Shown here in pieces: positions 1-7,929 of a stretch of 64,000 bases of DNA. The DNA lies in contig JAEXAR010000001.1 of the NCBI GenBank assembly GCA_023394415.1, forward strand, positions 138,779-202,778, written 5' to 3'. The notes beneath the pieces were generated by a model. The model saw nothing but the letters and a program-made list of their open reading frames with translations. It made no database searches and was not told where the DNA came from. The position numbers were made by a program, and so were the translations under genes. This DNA comes from Bacteroidota bacterium. GTDB lineage: Bacteria; Bacteroidota; Bacteroidia; Flavobacteriales; Weeksellaceae. Numbering within the stretch: position 1 is the stretch's first letter; each line of letters opens with the position of its first letter.

Positions 1-1
1 C

Positions 2-403
2 ATAGCCTATCTTAAAATGGCCTTGGAATGGGCTAAACTCTCTTATTGTGATAGAAAAAAGGTTGGAGCCCTGATTGTAAAAGATAGGATGATTATTTCT
101 GATGGCTATAATGGTACACCATCAGGTTTTGAAAACCAATGTGAAGATGAATTTGGTAAAACCCATTGGTATGTACTGCATGCGGAAGCTAATGCCATCT
201 TAAAACTGGCAAGCTCAACACAGTCAGCCAAAGGAGCTACCTTATACATTACCTTATCTCCTTGCAAGGAATGCAGCAAATTAATTTTGCAGGCCGGTAT
301 TTCTCGGTTAGTATATATTGACGAATATTCTGACGATGAAGGCATATCATTCCTGCGAAATCACAACATCGATGTTGTGCGCATACCACGCGAGGAATTA
401 TGA
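2..403 (+). CDS. dCMP deaminase (5' partial)
   Basis: Zinc-dependent deoxycytidylate / cytidine deaminase-fold enzyme that makes dUMP for dTTP synthesis in the cytoplasm. The zinc site is visible as HAEAN (His-Ala-Glu, with the catalytic Glu) and, about 27 residues later, PCKEC (the Cys pair). The motif DGYNGTPSGF is typical of the ComEB/dCMP deaminase group. The first in-frame ATG is at 17, but the frame stays open to the window edge and reads AYLK before that Met. Related proteins carry similar sequence upstream, so the true start is probably outside the window. It is followed 25 bp later by xerD on the same strand. Family assignment is strong; substrate dCMP rather than cytidine is inferred from the family. 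Confidence 0.88.
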   Translation: MAYLKMALEWAKLSYCDRKKVGALIVKDRMIISDGYNGTPSGFENQCEDEFGKTHWYVLHAEANAILKLASSTQSAKGATLYITLSPCKECSKLILQAGISRLVYIDEYSDDEGISFLRNHNIDVVRIPREEL

Positions 404-428
404 AAAAAATTACTAGTAACCTTGAATA

Positions 429-1331
429 ATGATGAATTGGGATGAAAAAATAAAAGACTTTGAAACCTTTCTTAAATTCGAACGAAATTTCTCAGATAAC
501 ACACTTGATGCCTATTTACGTGACATAAAGAAGTTGAGAGATTATGCCGAATCTGAACTTCAAACAGAGCCTGAAACTATTACTTATGAACAACTGCAGG
601 AATTCCTTTTCCGTCTCTCCAAAGAAAAATTTAGTGAACGCTCGCAAGCACGTTGGGTTTCTTCGGTAAAAGCCTTTTTTAAATATTTGCTTGAAGATGA
701 GATACGCGAGGACAATCCTGCTGCACTTCTAGAAGGTCCAAAACTTGGCCTTTATCTTCCGGATACCTTAAGCTATGAGGATGTAGAACGAATCGTAAAC
801 GCTATTGACCGCAATACAGATTTAGGCAAAAGAAACTACTGTATTATCGAAGTATTATATGGCTGTGGCCTTCGCGTTTCTGAACTTATAGACCTTAAAA
901 TATCAAATATTAATTTTAAAGAAGGTTATCTGAAAGTTGAAGGAAAAGGCGACAAAGTGCGTTTTGTTCCACTGGCAGAATACACCGCGAAACTGATTAA
1001 AGATTACATCAACCATGTAAGAACGCATTACAAAATCAATAAAAAATGTGAAGATTTTCTGTTCCTCAACAGCAGAGGTTCTTCAATGTCGAGGGTTATT
1101 GTCTTTATCATCATTAAAGAACTTACTGAAAAAGCAGGTATCAATAAGAAAATTTCACCTCACACTTTCAGGCATTCGTTTGCTACACATCTATTGCAAA
1201 ACGGAGCTGATTTGCGGTATATACAGGAAATGCTAGGACATTCAAGCATCACCACTACTGAAATTTACACGCATCTAAAAACTGAAGAGCTGCGGGATGT
1301 GATTTTAAATTATCATCCAAGAAATAAATAG
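429..1331 (+). CDS. xerD: Tyrosine recombinase XerD
   Basis: Site-specific tyrosine recombinase that, with XerC, resolves chromosome dimers at dif. The 300 aa length is normal for XerC/D. The N-terminal SAM-like core-binding domain covers about residues 5-90 and the catalytic domain about 110-295. All catalytic residues are present: R149 (GCGLRVSEL), K173 (EGKGDK), H245 and R248 (HTFRH), H271 (LGHSS) and the nucleophile Y280 (EIYTHL). Two consecutive ATGs (429 and 432) could start it. No phage or integron genes are nearby, which fits a housekeeping Xer protein. XerC versus XerD is decided only by overall resemblance to flavobacterial XerD. A terminator follows at 1354-1388. Confidence 0.9.
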   Translation: MMNWDEKIKDFETFLKFERNFSDNTLDAYLRDIKKLRDYAESELQTEPETITYEQLQEFLFRLSKEKFSERSQARWVSSVKAFFKYLLEDEIREDNPAALLEGPKLGLYLPDTLSYEDVERIVNAIDRNTDLGKRNYCIIEVLYGCGLRVSELIDLKISNINFKEGYLKVEGKGDKVRFVPLAEYTAKLIKDYINHVRTHYKINKKCEDFLFLNSRGSSMSRVIVFIIIKELTEKAGINKKISPHTFRHSFATHLLQNGADLRYIQEMLGHSSITTTEIYTHLKTEELRDVILNYHPRNK

Positions 1332-1353
1332 AAGCAAAGAAATTTGTATTTTT

Positions 1354-1388
1354 AACCATTAAGAATTTTAATTTTTAGTGGTTTTTTT
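1354..1388 (+). terminator. Intrinsic terminator after xerD, abutting the next ATG
   Basis: Nine-bp arms AACCATTAA and TTAGTGGTT (one G-U pair) are separated by a 12-nt loop and followed by a run of T. The T-run ends one base before the ATG of the NUDIX gene at 1389, so the hairpin would occupy that gene's entire proximal leader. Confidence 0.65.
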
Positions 1389-1901
1389 ATGAATCAACTC
1401 CAATTTTGTCCGCAATGTGGTGAGCAAACTTTGCTTTGGGACGGTGAAAAGAAACTCTCCTGCAACCGTTGTGGTTTTGTAATGTATCATAATTGTGCGG
1501 CAGCAGTAGCGGTGGTGATAAAGTGTGGTGACGAAATTATGCTCACCAAAAGAAATCAAGAACCCGGAAAAGGAAAGCTGGATTTGGCAGGCGGATTTAC
1601 AGATCCAAAAGAAAGTGCCGAAGAAACTTGCGAACGTGAGCTTTACGAGGAATTGAATATCAGAATCAATCAAAATAATCTGAAAATCTTAATGACGTTG
1701 CCTAATGTTTATCACTATAAAAACATCGATTATAACACGCTCGACATTTTCTTTGAATATCAAGTTGATGAGAAATTTGATGTAAAATTGGAGGAGAATG
1801 AAGTGTCTGAAATTGTGTGGATTAAAGACAGTGAAATCAATTTAGATGATATTGCTTTTGATTCGCAGAAAAGATTTTTCAAAAGATATTTGAAAATTTA
1901 A
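1389..1901 (+). CDS. NUDIX hydrolase with N-terminal zinc ribbon
   Basis: A 170 aa protein with an N-terminal zinc ribbon (C7/C10 in CPQCG and C25/C28 in CNRCG) and a NUDIX domain from about residue 36. The NUDIX box is complete: GGFTDPKESAEE followed by RELYEEL, giving G-x5-E-x7-REUxEE. Family members hydrolyse nucleoside diphosphates linked to another moiety; the zinc-ribbon arrangement recalls NADH pyrophosphatase NudC-like proteins, but the C-terminal NudC signature is not evident. The start at 1389 is required to keep the first Cys pair. It converges with the haem-binding gene downstream. Substrate unknown. Confidence 0.85.
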   Translation: MNQLQFCPQCGEQTLLWDGEKKLSCNRCGFVMYHNCAAAVAVVIKCGDEIMLTKRNQEPGKGKLDLAGGFTDPKESAEETCERELYEELNIRINQNNLKILMTLPNVYHYKNIDYNTLDIFFEYQVDEKFDVKLEENEVSEIVWIKDSEINLDDIAFDSQKRFFKRYLKI

Positions 1902-1939
1902 CTAATATGTAAGGCGCAGTAATTGTGCTATTTAAATGA

Positions 1940-2398
1940 TTAATAATTCCCCGATTTCAAAATACTTTCGAAATAATTAACCAAGAGTTTGGTTTCGGCT
2001 TCCGTAAGTCTGGCTTCTGGATGCTGCGCAACATAACCTGCAAGAGGCATTCTTTTCTCCTTTAAATCTGCGGCTGCGTTCTTTAGCATTCCTTCTTTCA
2101 GTTCACGGTTATATGTTCCCCATTCGGAAAAATTGAGGTGTTCCCTACCTTCATTAATATGATGTTTCACCGACCAAGAAATAGGTGCAACATAAGCATA
2201 AGAAGGATATACCGTTTCGTTGGAATGACAATCGTAACACGCCTTTGTAAGAACCGACCTTACATTTGAAGGCGTTTTAAAGACATCAACAAAATTCACC
2301 TTCTTATCCACGGGTTTATTGGTTCTGTCCACCGGTATAAACTGTATCAATGCTATAGCAATTAGAAACCAATAGAGAATATTTAAAAACGTCTTCAT
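1940..2398 (-). CDS. Haem-binding domain protein (CxxCH)
   Basis: A 152 aa protein with an N-terminal signal anchor (hydrophobic residues about 4-22) and one cytochrome-c-like haem attachment motif, C54-Y-D-C57-H58, in the context ACYDCHSNET. This matches the Bacteroidota haem-binding domain family (Haem_bd type). WSVKHHINEGREHLNFSEW is also typical of that family, and a downstream Met (RMPLAGY) could be the sixth ligand. It likely faces the periplasm as a small electron carrier or sensor. It begins 11 bp after the upstream lipoprotein gene and looks like the last gene of a three-gene operon. Its electron partner is unknown. Confidence 0.8.
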   Translation of the reverse strand: MKTFLNILYWFLIAIALIQFIPVDRTNKPVDKKVNFVDVFKTPSNVRSVLTKACYDCHSNETVYPSYAYVAPISWSVKHHINEGREHLNFSEWGTYNRELKEGMLKNAAADLKEKRMPLAGYVAQHPEARLTEAETKLLVNYFESILKSGNY

Positions 2399-2409
2399 TA
2401 AAATCTACA

Positions 2410-4080
2410 TTAATTATTTGGGAGTTCTTTCAAAACCGGAGTTTCCGTTTCGTTCGATTGCAGATTCCAAATTTCTTTATTTTCCCAAAGCGGACGAATT
2501 TCTATCTCTTTCGGGAACATATACACTTCTTCCGCGTAGGTTTGATTGGCAAAATCAGCTGCATCCCAATATCCGTTTCCATTGTTGTCAACTAAAATTC
2601 GAAGACCATATTTGCCGGGCTTTATTTCTTTAAAATGATGTTGCGCTTCAGTTGTAAATCTCGAAAATTGTACGTCACCTTTTTCATTCAGAAACTGAAT
2701 CCAGAATTTTGCAGCAGGTTTATTTTCAATGGTTAAATTAAAACTACCGTAGTTTTCCGCTTTATCAATCTCAAAATTAAATAGATGCGACTTCTCATTG
2801 GATGTATAGTAAGAAAATACAGTTCCTTTCGGTACACTTAAACTGTATTTTTTCCCAATTTCGTAATTGGCTGAAACCAGAACCATATTAGGATTATCTT
2901 CTGAAATTTTAGCTCTTAAAGGAATGGTATTTACACTATCCATTTTTAGTGTCCATTTTTCAGGTTGAATTTTTTCTACAGGATAATTCCAGAGAATTTC
3001 AAAATCTTTGGTTGGTGCCATCTTACTTTCTACAGATGAACCAATCATTTCATTTTTCGGATTTAAGCGATAGAACAATGAGGCTTCACCTTCTTTACCA
3101 TCAGCACTATATTTAAATTTAATATTTTCACTTTGCTTTACACCAATATCCTGATTTATAGCATCAAACCAGATTTTTACTGTATCTGATTTTGGCTTGT
3201 GCGTCACTTTATACTCTTTCAGCTTATCGTTTAGAGACGTTACTTCTACTTTTTGCGGATTTCCTTCAAACAGCATAATCGCACCTCCTGTAGACTCTTT
3301 CATTTCCTTATATTTCAAAGTTTTTTTGGACGGAAAAACCGTTATTTTCATCCCGGAAATACTTTCTTTTAAATCTATAACCTCCTTTTTGAAGCCAACA
3401 GCCTCTTTTCCGGCATCATAAAATGAATTTTGAATTTCATCTTCAAAAGCAATGATTCTATATTTACCCGGCGAGAGATAATTCAGCTCAAAATATCCAT
3501 CAGGATCTGCCTTTGTAATATAATATGGTTTTTTGCTGTAATCTATTGAATCTTTTTCTTGATAAAGGCCAACCACGAAATTCTTTTTACTTTCTATGGG
3601 TGGTTGCAAAGGATTATTCACCACTCTTTTCGCCATTCCGTCTATCACATCACCACTAATGTACAAATCATCAAGTTTGTCTCCCGTAGAAAAGGCAAAA
3701 TTGTAATATGGAAGAATATTCCCTTCATTCAAATCCGAAATGGCGTTACCAAAATTAAAATTATAAGTGGTATTTTCCTGTAAATCTTCTTCCCATTGCA
3801 CAAGGATATACTTATTTCCCATAGTAGTGGGAAGTATTTTTTTGTATTTAATAGGTGGTGAAATGTTCAGATTTTTCTGAATGTCTTTCAGTTGAATATA
3901 CTCATCAAAATAAAGTTTCAATTCTTTTGTATTGGTTGGCACATTCACTCGTGCTGTATCAATATTAGAGCCTACAAATCTCGGAGCGATGGTATCTTTG
4001 GCTCCACCAACAGGGGAACCAACTCTTGCACAGGAAAGCAAAATGATATTTAAAATGAAAAGTAGAAAAAACTTCTTCAT
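2410..4080 (-). CDS. Ig-like (Big_5) domain lipoprotein
   Basis: Surface or periplasmic lipoprotein of about 556 aa. The N-terminus MKKFFLLFILNIILLSC is a lipoprotein signal peptide with lipobox LLSC. I chose ATG at 4080 over an in-frame GTG at 4095. After the Cys comes a G/P-rich linker, then a bacterial Ig-like domain of the Big_5 kind (DTIAPRFVGS, then ELKLYFDEYIQL), often seen in Bacteroidota lipoproteins of unknown role. A later segment, GYFELNYLSPGKYRIIAFED, resembles a carboxypeptidase-regulatory-like beta sandwich, and another, KPGKYGLRILVDNNGNGYWD, ends in a Ca-binding-like DNNGNG loop. The function is not established. Confidence 0.75.
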   Translation of the reverse strand: MKKFFLLFILNIILLSCARVGSPVGGAKDTIAPRFVGSNIDTARVNVPTNTKELKLYFDEYIQLKDIQKNLNISPPIKYKKILPTTMGNKYILVQWEEDLQENTTYNFNFGNAISDLNEGNILPYYNFAFSTGDKLDDLYISGDVIDGMAKRVVNNPLQPPIESKKNFVVGLYQEKDSIDYSKKPYYITKADPDGYFELNYLSPGKYRIIAFEDEIQNSFYDAGKEAVGFKKEVIDLKESISGMKITVFPSKKTLKYKEMKESTGGAIMLFEGNPQKVEVTSLNDKLKEYKVTHKPKSDTVKIWFDAINQDIGVKQSENIKFKYSADGKEGEASLFYRLNPKNEMIGSSVESKMAPTKDFEILWNYPVEKIQPEKWTLKMDSVNTIPLRAKISEDNPNMVLVSANYEIGKKYSLSVPKGTVFSYYTSNEKSHLFNFEIDKAENYGSFNLTIENKPAAKFWIQFLNEKGDVQFSRFTTEAQHHFKEIKPGKYGLRILVDNNGNGYWDAADFANQTYAEEVYMFPKEIEIRPLWENKEIWNLQSNETETPVLKELPNN

Positions 4081-4106
4081 TGAGGAATTTTGCACAAATT
4101 TAATAT

Positions 4107-5372
4107 TTATTCCTCATAAACGTCTAACGTATCGGTTTTAGCATTCACGGAATCCTTTATTCCCAATGTTTTGTTGAGTTTTTCGTTCTCGTAAGGGAAA
4201 TTTTCAAACAGTGCAGAAAGTGCCAATGCAGAATATACTCTTCTGGAAAATTTGTTGCCAATCGCAATAATGGTAACATTAGAATTTAATAAATGTCCGA
4301 AAACAGAATTGGTTCCGTGCCACCATCCGTTGTGAAATGTGAGTTTGCTATGTTCATCAAAAACTTTCATCCTAAAGCCAAGCCCATAATTATTAATCCC
4401 GGGTTTTTCGTTACTGTAAGGCGTAAATACCATTTCCTTCAAGTCTTTTCTAAGAAAATTTTCAGCAAACATTGCCCTTGAAAAATTAAACATATCTCTT
4501 GGTGTGGTGTAAACATTTTTATCACCAAAAATTAAATCTAAACGATCTAAAGGATGTGGTTTTAGGCCTTTAAAATAGAAAGATTTGGCTGCCGTTGCCG
4601 TGTCTTTTTCCTGAAAAACGTAAGAATGCTTCATTTTTAAAGGCTCGAAAACCATCTCATGAATAGCTTCCGGAAAAGGTGTTTTGGTAACTTTTTCTAT
4701 AATTAAAGCCAGCAATGCGTAGTTGGTATTACAATACATAAAACCTGTATTCGGCAGACGCGACATTTCAGGTTTATATGTTATCAGCATATTAAGGATG
4801 TCCTGATTGGTAAGAAATTTTTTTGAAAGTTCAGCAGGTTGCGGTGTGATTTTTTCAATAAAATATTCATATTTCGGCAGTCCACTTCTTTGGCTTAAAA
4901 GACTTTTTACGGTAACGCCGGTGTAAGGAAATTTTGGAAAAAACTTAATAATATCATCCTCTAAATTAATTTTTCCGGCTTCTACAAGTTTCAGGGTTGC
5001 CATTGCAGTAATGGTTTTGCTAACCGAAGCTACATGCAGTGGTGTTTCTTTATCAATTGGTTCTTGACCACCATCTTGAGCAAAACCTCGATAATTTTCA
5101 TAAAGAATTTTATCCCCTTTTGCCACTAAAAAACCTCCCCACAAATCACCGTTTTCCCATACACTTTGGTAATAATTTTCAATTGCAGACACCAGCGAAT
5201 CTTTATCGGCAACACGGTTATCATCGTAGTGGAAGACATCTCCCAAATCTACATTTCCAAAATTGGGAAGTTCAGTCTTATGCTCTCTGTGAAACAGGTT
5301 TACATCTTTTTTACAGGAGATTATTGATAAAGCAGCCACACAGAAAATGATGCTCTTCAGAAACTTATTCAT
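4107..5372 (-). CDS. Serine hydrolase, beta-lactamase/DD-peptidase family lipoprotein
   Basis: A 421 aa class C beta-lactamase-like serine hydrolase. It starts with a lipoprotein signal peptide (ATG at 5372, lipobox ISC, Cys20). The catalytic SxxK motif is SVSK (S116, K119 counted from this start) in VASVSKTITAM, and the YxN motif is YCN (Y213, N215). A HNGWWHG segment near residue 340 supplies the third (HxG-like) motif. Such proteins act as D-aminopeptidases, esterases or peptidoglycan hydrolases rather than true antibiotic resistance enzymes. It lies upstream of the Ig-like lipoprotein (26-bp gap), probably in the same operon. Substrate not predictable. Confidence 0.82.
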   Translation of the reverse strand: MNKFLKSIIFCVAALSIISCKKDVNLFHREHKTELPNFGNVDLGDVFHYDDNRVADKDSLVSAIENYYQSVWENGDLWGGFLVAKGDKILYENYRGFAQDGGQEPIDKETPLHVASVSKTITAMATLKLVEAGKINLEDDIIKFFPKFPYTGVTVKSLLSQRSGLPKYEYFIEKITPQPAELSKKFLTNQDILNMLITYKPEMSRLPNTGFMYCNTNYALLALIIEKVTKTPFPEAIHEMVFEPLKMKHSYVFQEKDTATAAKSFYFKGLKPHPLDRLDLIFGDKNVYTTPRDMFNFSRAMFAENFLRKDLKEMVFTPYSNEKPGINNYGLGFRMKVFDEHSKLTFHNGWWHGTNSVFGHLLNSNVTIIAIGNKFSRRVYSALALSALFENFPYENEKLNKTLGIKDSVNAKTDTLDVYEE

Positions 5373-5451
5373 ACTCTCTTCTTCAGAAAAAAATTTCTGC
5401 AATATAGTAGATTTTTCGTTATGTTAAATACGACTTTAATCATAAATTCTG

Positions 5452-6381
5452 TTAAGAAAACTGAAGCAAAATCTTATCGACTATGATTTGTGCCAATTTC
5501 TCTTTACTTTGATGAGACCACCCTGCAATATGTGGCGTTACGATTGTTTTTTCCGAATTGAGGAGGAAGTTAAGATCATCACTTTCACACTCAAGATTTT
5601 CGAAAGAGGCTTTTTCAAATTCCAAAACATCCAGTGCTGCACCTTTTATTTTACCAGATTTTATAGCGTCAACTAAATCTTTAGTTTTTACATTTTTACC
5701 TCTTGCAGTATTGATAAAATAGAAGGGCTTTTTCATTTCAGAAATAAATTTTTCATCAATTAAATGAAAAGTTTCTTCTGTAATTGGGATATGAAGGCTT
5801 AAGATATCGGCTTCTTTCTTCAGTTCATCCAAGGAAACTTGTGTGGCGTTTTCATCAGAAAGATTAGGTAAAATATCGTGAAAAATCACTCTCATTCCAA
5901 AACCAGAAAGTCTTTTAGCCGTGGCTTTTCCCATATTTCCGTAGCCAATAATGCCAAATGTTTTACCAAGAAGTTCATCACCACGGTTTTCTTCACGCCT
6001 CCAAATTCCTTTTTTTACTTCATTGGAAGCGATAAAAAGCCTGTTTGCAAGAATAAGAAGCATCCCAACGACGTGTTCCGCAACTGAATTACGATTACCT
6101 TCCGGCGAACTGATAATTGAAATCCCGAGTTCTCTAGCTTTGGAAACATCAATATTCTCTAACCCGGCACCAACTCTAGCAATAAACTTCAGATTTTTTC
6201 CTTTTTGCAAAAAATTACCATCAACAGGAATTCTACTGCGGATAATAACGCCATCATAATCTTCAATCTTCTCCAAAACCTCATCATAAGTTGAGATGTG
6301 GTCTTCATCAATCAAAAATCCTTTCGCAGAAAGTTGCTCCGAAATCAGAGGATGGTTTTTATCGAGTTGAAGGATTTTCAT
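5452..6381 (-). CDS. D-2-hydroxyacid dehydrogenase (NAD-dependent)
   Basis: Cytoplasmic 309 aa dehydrogenase of the 2-hydroxyacid / phosphoglycerate dehydrogenase family. The NAD Rossmann motif is G146-Y-G148-N-M-G151 followed by the acidic D169 (VIFHD) that selects NAD. The family Arg is R227 (NTARG) and the catalytic His is H284 (TPHIAGWS). No ACT or ASB regulatory domain follows, so if it is a SerA it is the short type. It starts 5 bp after the thioesterase gene ends, indicating co-transcription. It could act on 3-phosphoglycerate, glyoxylate or another 2-oxoacid; the sequence alone does not decide. Confidence 0.82.
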   Translation of the reverse strand: MKILQLDKNHPLISEQLSAKGFLIDEDHISTYDEVLEKIEDYDGVIIRSRIPVDGNFLQKGKNLKFIARVGAGLENIDVSKARELGISIISSPEGNRNSVAEHVVGMLLILANRLFIASNEVKKGIWRREENRGDELLGKTFGIIGYGNMGKATAKRLSGFGMRVIFHDILPNLSDENATQVSLDELKKEADILSLHIPITEETFHLIDEKFISEMKKPFYFINTARGKNVKTKDLVDAIKSGKIKGAALDVLEFEKASFENLECESDDLNFLLNSEKTIVTPHIAGWSHQSKEKLAQIIVDKILLQFS

Positions 6382-6386
6382 TTCTA

Positions 6387-6905
6387 TTAATGGTCGCAGA
6401 AAAGTTTTCTCAATTCTATAGATTCTTGCGGCTTCATCCTTCCGGAGAGGATTAATGACAATTCCTTTCTTCTTAAGGCTGCTGCGAAACGTTCTTTTTC
6501 CAAATCCGTTTCCGGCTCAATTTGTGGAATTGGAACTGGCTTATTGAATTCGTCTACCGCTACAAATGTGTATATACCTTCATTGGTATGAATTTTTTTA
6601 CCTGCAATAGGATCATCTAACCAAACATCAACATATATTTCCATAGAAGTGGAAAATGCTCTGGAAACTTTAGATTCTAAAACCACAATCCCAGCTTCAG
6701 GAATAGGATGTTTAAAAGATACATGATTTACAGATGCAGTTACAACACGTCTTGCACAATGTCTCGCTGCAGAAATGGAAGCGCATCTATCCATTCTTGC
6801 GAGAAGTTCACCTCCGAAAAGGTTTCTTAATGAATTGGTTTCGTTCGGCAGAACGATATTCGTCATAACGGTTAACGATTCACTCGCTTTTTTGATTTGC
6901 TCCAT
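6387..6905 (-). CDS. Acyl-CoA thioesterase (hotdog fold)
   Basis: A 172 aa single hotdog-domain acyl-CoA hydrolase of the YciA / cytosolic ACOT group. Typical features are PNETNSLRNLFGGELLARMDRCAS (the helix and the FGG turn with the catalytic Asp) and VTASVNHVSFKHPI on the central strand. It hydrolyses acyl-CoA to free acid and CoA in the cytoplasm. Its first 26 bp overlap the end of the upstream CCDC81-HU gene in another frame, and its stop is 5 bp from the dehydrogenase start, so the three genes are a tight operon. Chain-length preference is unknown. Confidence 0.85.
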   Translation of the reverse strand: MEQIKKASESLTVMTNIVLPNETNSLRNLFGGELLARMDRCASISAARHCARRVVTASVNHVSFKHPIPEAGIVVLESKVSRAFSTSMEIYVDVWLDDPIAGKKIHTNEGIYTFVAVDEFNKPVPIPQIEPETDLEKERFAAALRRKELSLILSGRMKPQESIELRKLFCDH

Positions 6906-7632
6906 TTTTTGGAATTATATTTTTTAGTGGAATATTTTTTGCGGCTACCAACTTACTGATAGAATCCTGTTTTAAACTATCGAGCTTTAAACTGTCAAGT
7001 TTTAACTTCTCGGCTTTAGCTTTTTGATATTTTAGAGAATCTGAAAGGGAATTCTGTTTTGATGTTGGCTTTTGATCAAATGATTTTTTTCCAAACAGTT
7101 GCTCCCGCTGTGTAATAGCAAAATAGGCTAAAGCTAAAACCGGTATTACAAATAAAAAGAGCCAAAATGGAGATTTCTTAACCTTATAAGCCACATTTTC
7201 TTGTGAAGGTGATTTTGAGGTAACATTTTTAAGGTCAATTTGTTCTAACCCATAAAAATCCGGAGAATCCAATTCTAATCTGTTTCCGAAAAATTTTAAT
7301 TCCGTATCAGACTGAATGAATTTTCCAAGCTTCTCAATATTTAACTCACCATTTTCAAGCAATTGCATTTTCCAATATTCTGTGAGCTTTGTAATTTCTG
7401 TTTCTGCTTCTGAAACTGAAATCTGACTTTTATTGGCAAACCAATTTACAAAACCATTATCTATAGCTTCATAATTGATATTGAAATCAATTTGTTTTGC
7501 AGGTGGAAGAATGCTTTTGGTAGCTTCATCAAGTTGAGCCTTTGAATTTTTCAGAAAGAACATTCCAAAACCCGGAACAATAACAGTTTTATTGTCCTTC
7601 AATAAATCGTAAATATAATCTACCGCATTCAT
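6880..7632 (-). CDS. CCDC81-like HU domain protein with one TM segment
   Basis: About 250 aa. The N-terminus (MNAVDYIYDLLKDNKTVIVPGFGMFF) matches the bacterial CCDC81-type HU domain, a Bacteroidota family usually combined with a membrane segment and sometimes a SPOR domain. One TM helix is visible around residues 160-180 (FWLFLFVIPVLALAYFAI). A Lys/Ser/Leu-rich tail with repeated LKLDSLK units follows. No SPOR domain is evident. I chose ATG at 7632; the longer reading frame runs back through the terminator at 7675-7700 and is unlikely. It probably links envelope and cytoplasmic structures, possibly DNA or division proteins, but the role is unproven. Confidence 0.7.
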   Translation of the reverse strand: MNAVDYIYDLLKDNKTVIVPGFGMFFLKNSKAQLDEATKSILPPAKQIDFNINYEAIDNGFVNWFANKSQISVSEAETEITKLTEYWKMQLLENGELNIEKLGKFIQSDTELKFFGNRLELDSPDFYGLEQIDLKNVTSKSPSQENVAYKVKKSPFWLFLFVIPVLALAYFAITQREQLFGKKSFDQKPTSKQNSLSDSLKYQKAKAEKLKLDSLKLDSLKQDSISKLVAAKNIPLKNIIPKNGANQKSE

Positions 7633-7674
7633 ATAAAGCGCAAATTTATGCTTTTTTGCCGACTTTGTAAAACG

Positions 7675-7700
7675 AAAAAAGCCGTCTATTGACGGCTTTC
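7675..7700 (-). terminator. Intrinsic terminator after the T9SS locus
   Basis: A perfect GCCGTC / GACGGC stem with a four-base loop sits at 7681-7696. On the minus strand it is followed by six T, which fits termination of transcripts from the T9SS gene. The flanking A and T runs make it usable in both directions. Confidence 0.8.
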
Positions 7701-7716
7701 TTGTGAACAATATTGT

Positions 7717-7929
7717 TTAATTTGTGAATTTTACAACTTCATTATATGTACCATTAGAAATTTTAGCTACATAAGTACCTTTTTTAGTAATATTAAGCTC
7801 TATTGGTTCAGTAACCGTATTGGTTTTGAAAGATTTTAACAATCTGCCACTTATATCATAAACATCAACATTAACGGTTCCTTTTTGCTTTGTGTAAAGT
7901 TTGCCTTCAGTAACAAAGGATTTCTTATT
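7717..7929 (-). pseudogene. Orphan T9SS type A sorting domain, in frame after a stop
   Basis: This stretch has no start codon but encodes 70 residues in the same frame as the gene ending at 7930, immediately after its TAA. It begins NKKSFVTEGKLYT, continues VDVYDISGRLLKS and ends NEVVKFTN followed by its own stop. That is a full type IX secretion C-terminal sorting domain, about half identical to the intact domain just upstream (KKSVVSQGKLYT ... VYDFSGKVVKS ... EVVKFSY). I read it as the surviving tail of a second T9SS gene lost by recombination between paralogues. Translation would require readthrough of the TAA. Confidence 0.8.

Noticed and set aside
429..1331. Tyrosine recombinase as a sign of an integrated element
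   Set aside because: It looks like housekeeping XerD with no phage, attachment-site or cargo genes around it.
4107..5372. Beta-lactamase-fold protein as an antibiotic resistance gene
   Set aside because: SxxK and YxN motifs place it in the broad serine hydrolase/DD-peptidase family. Nothing marks it as a true beta-lactamase or as mobile.
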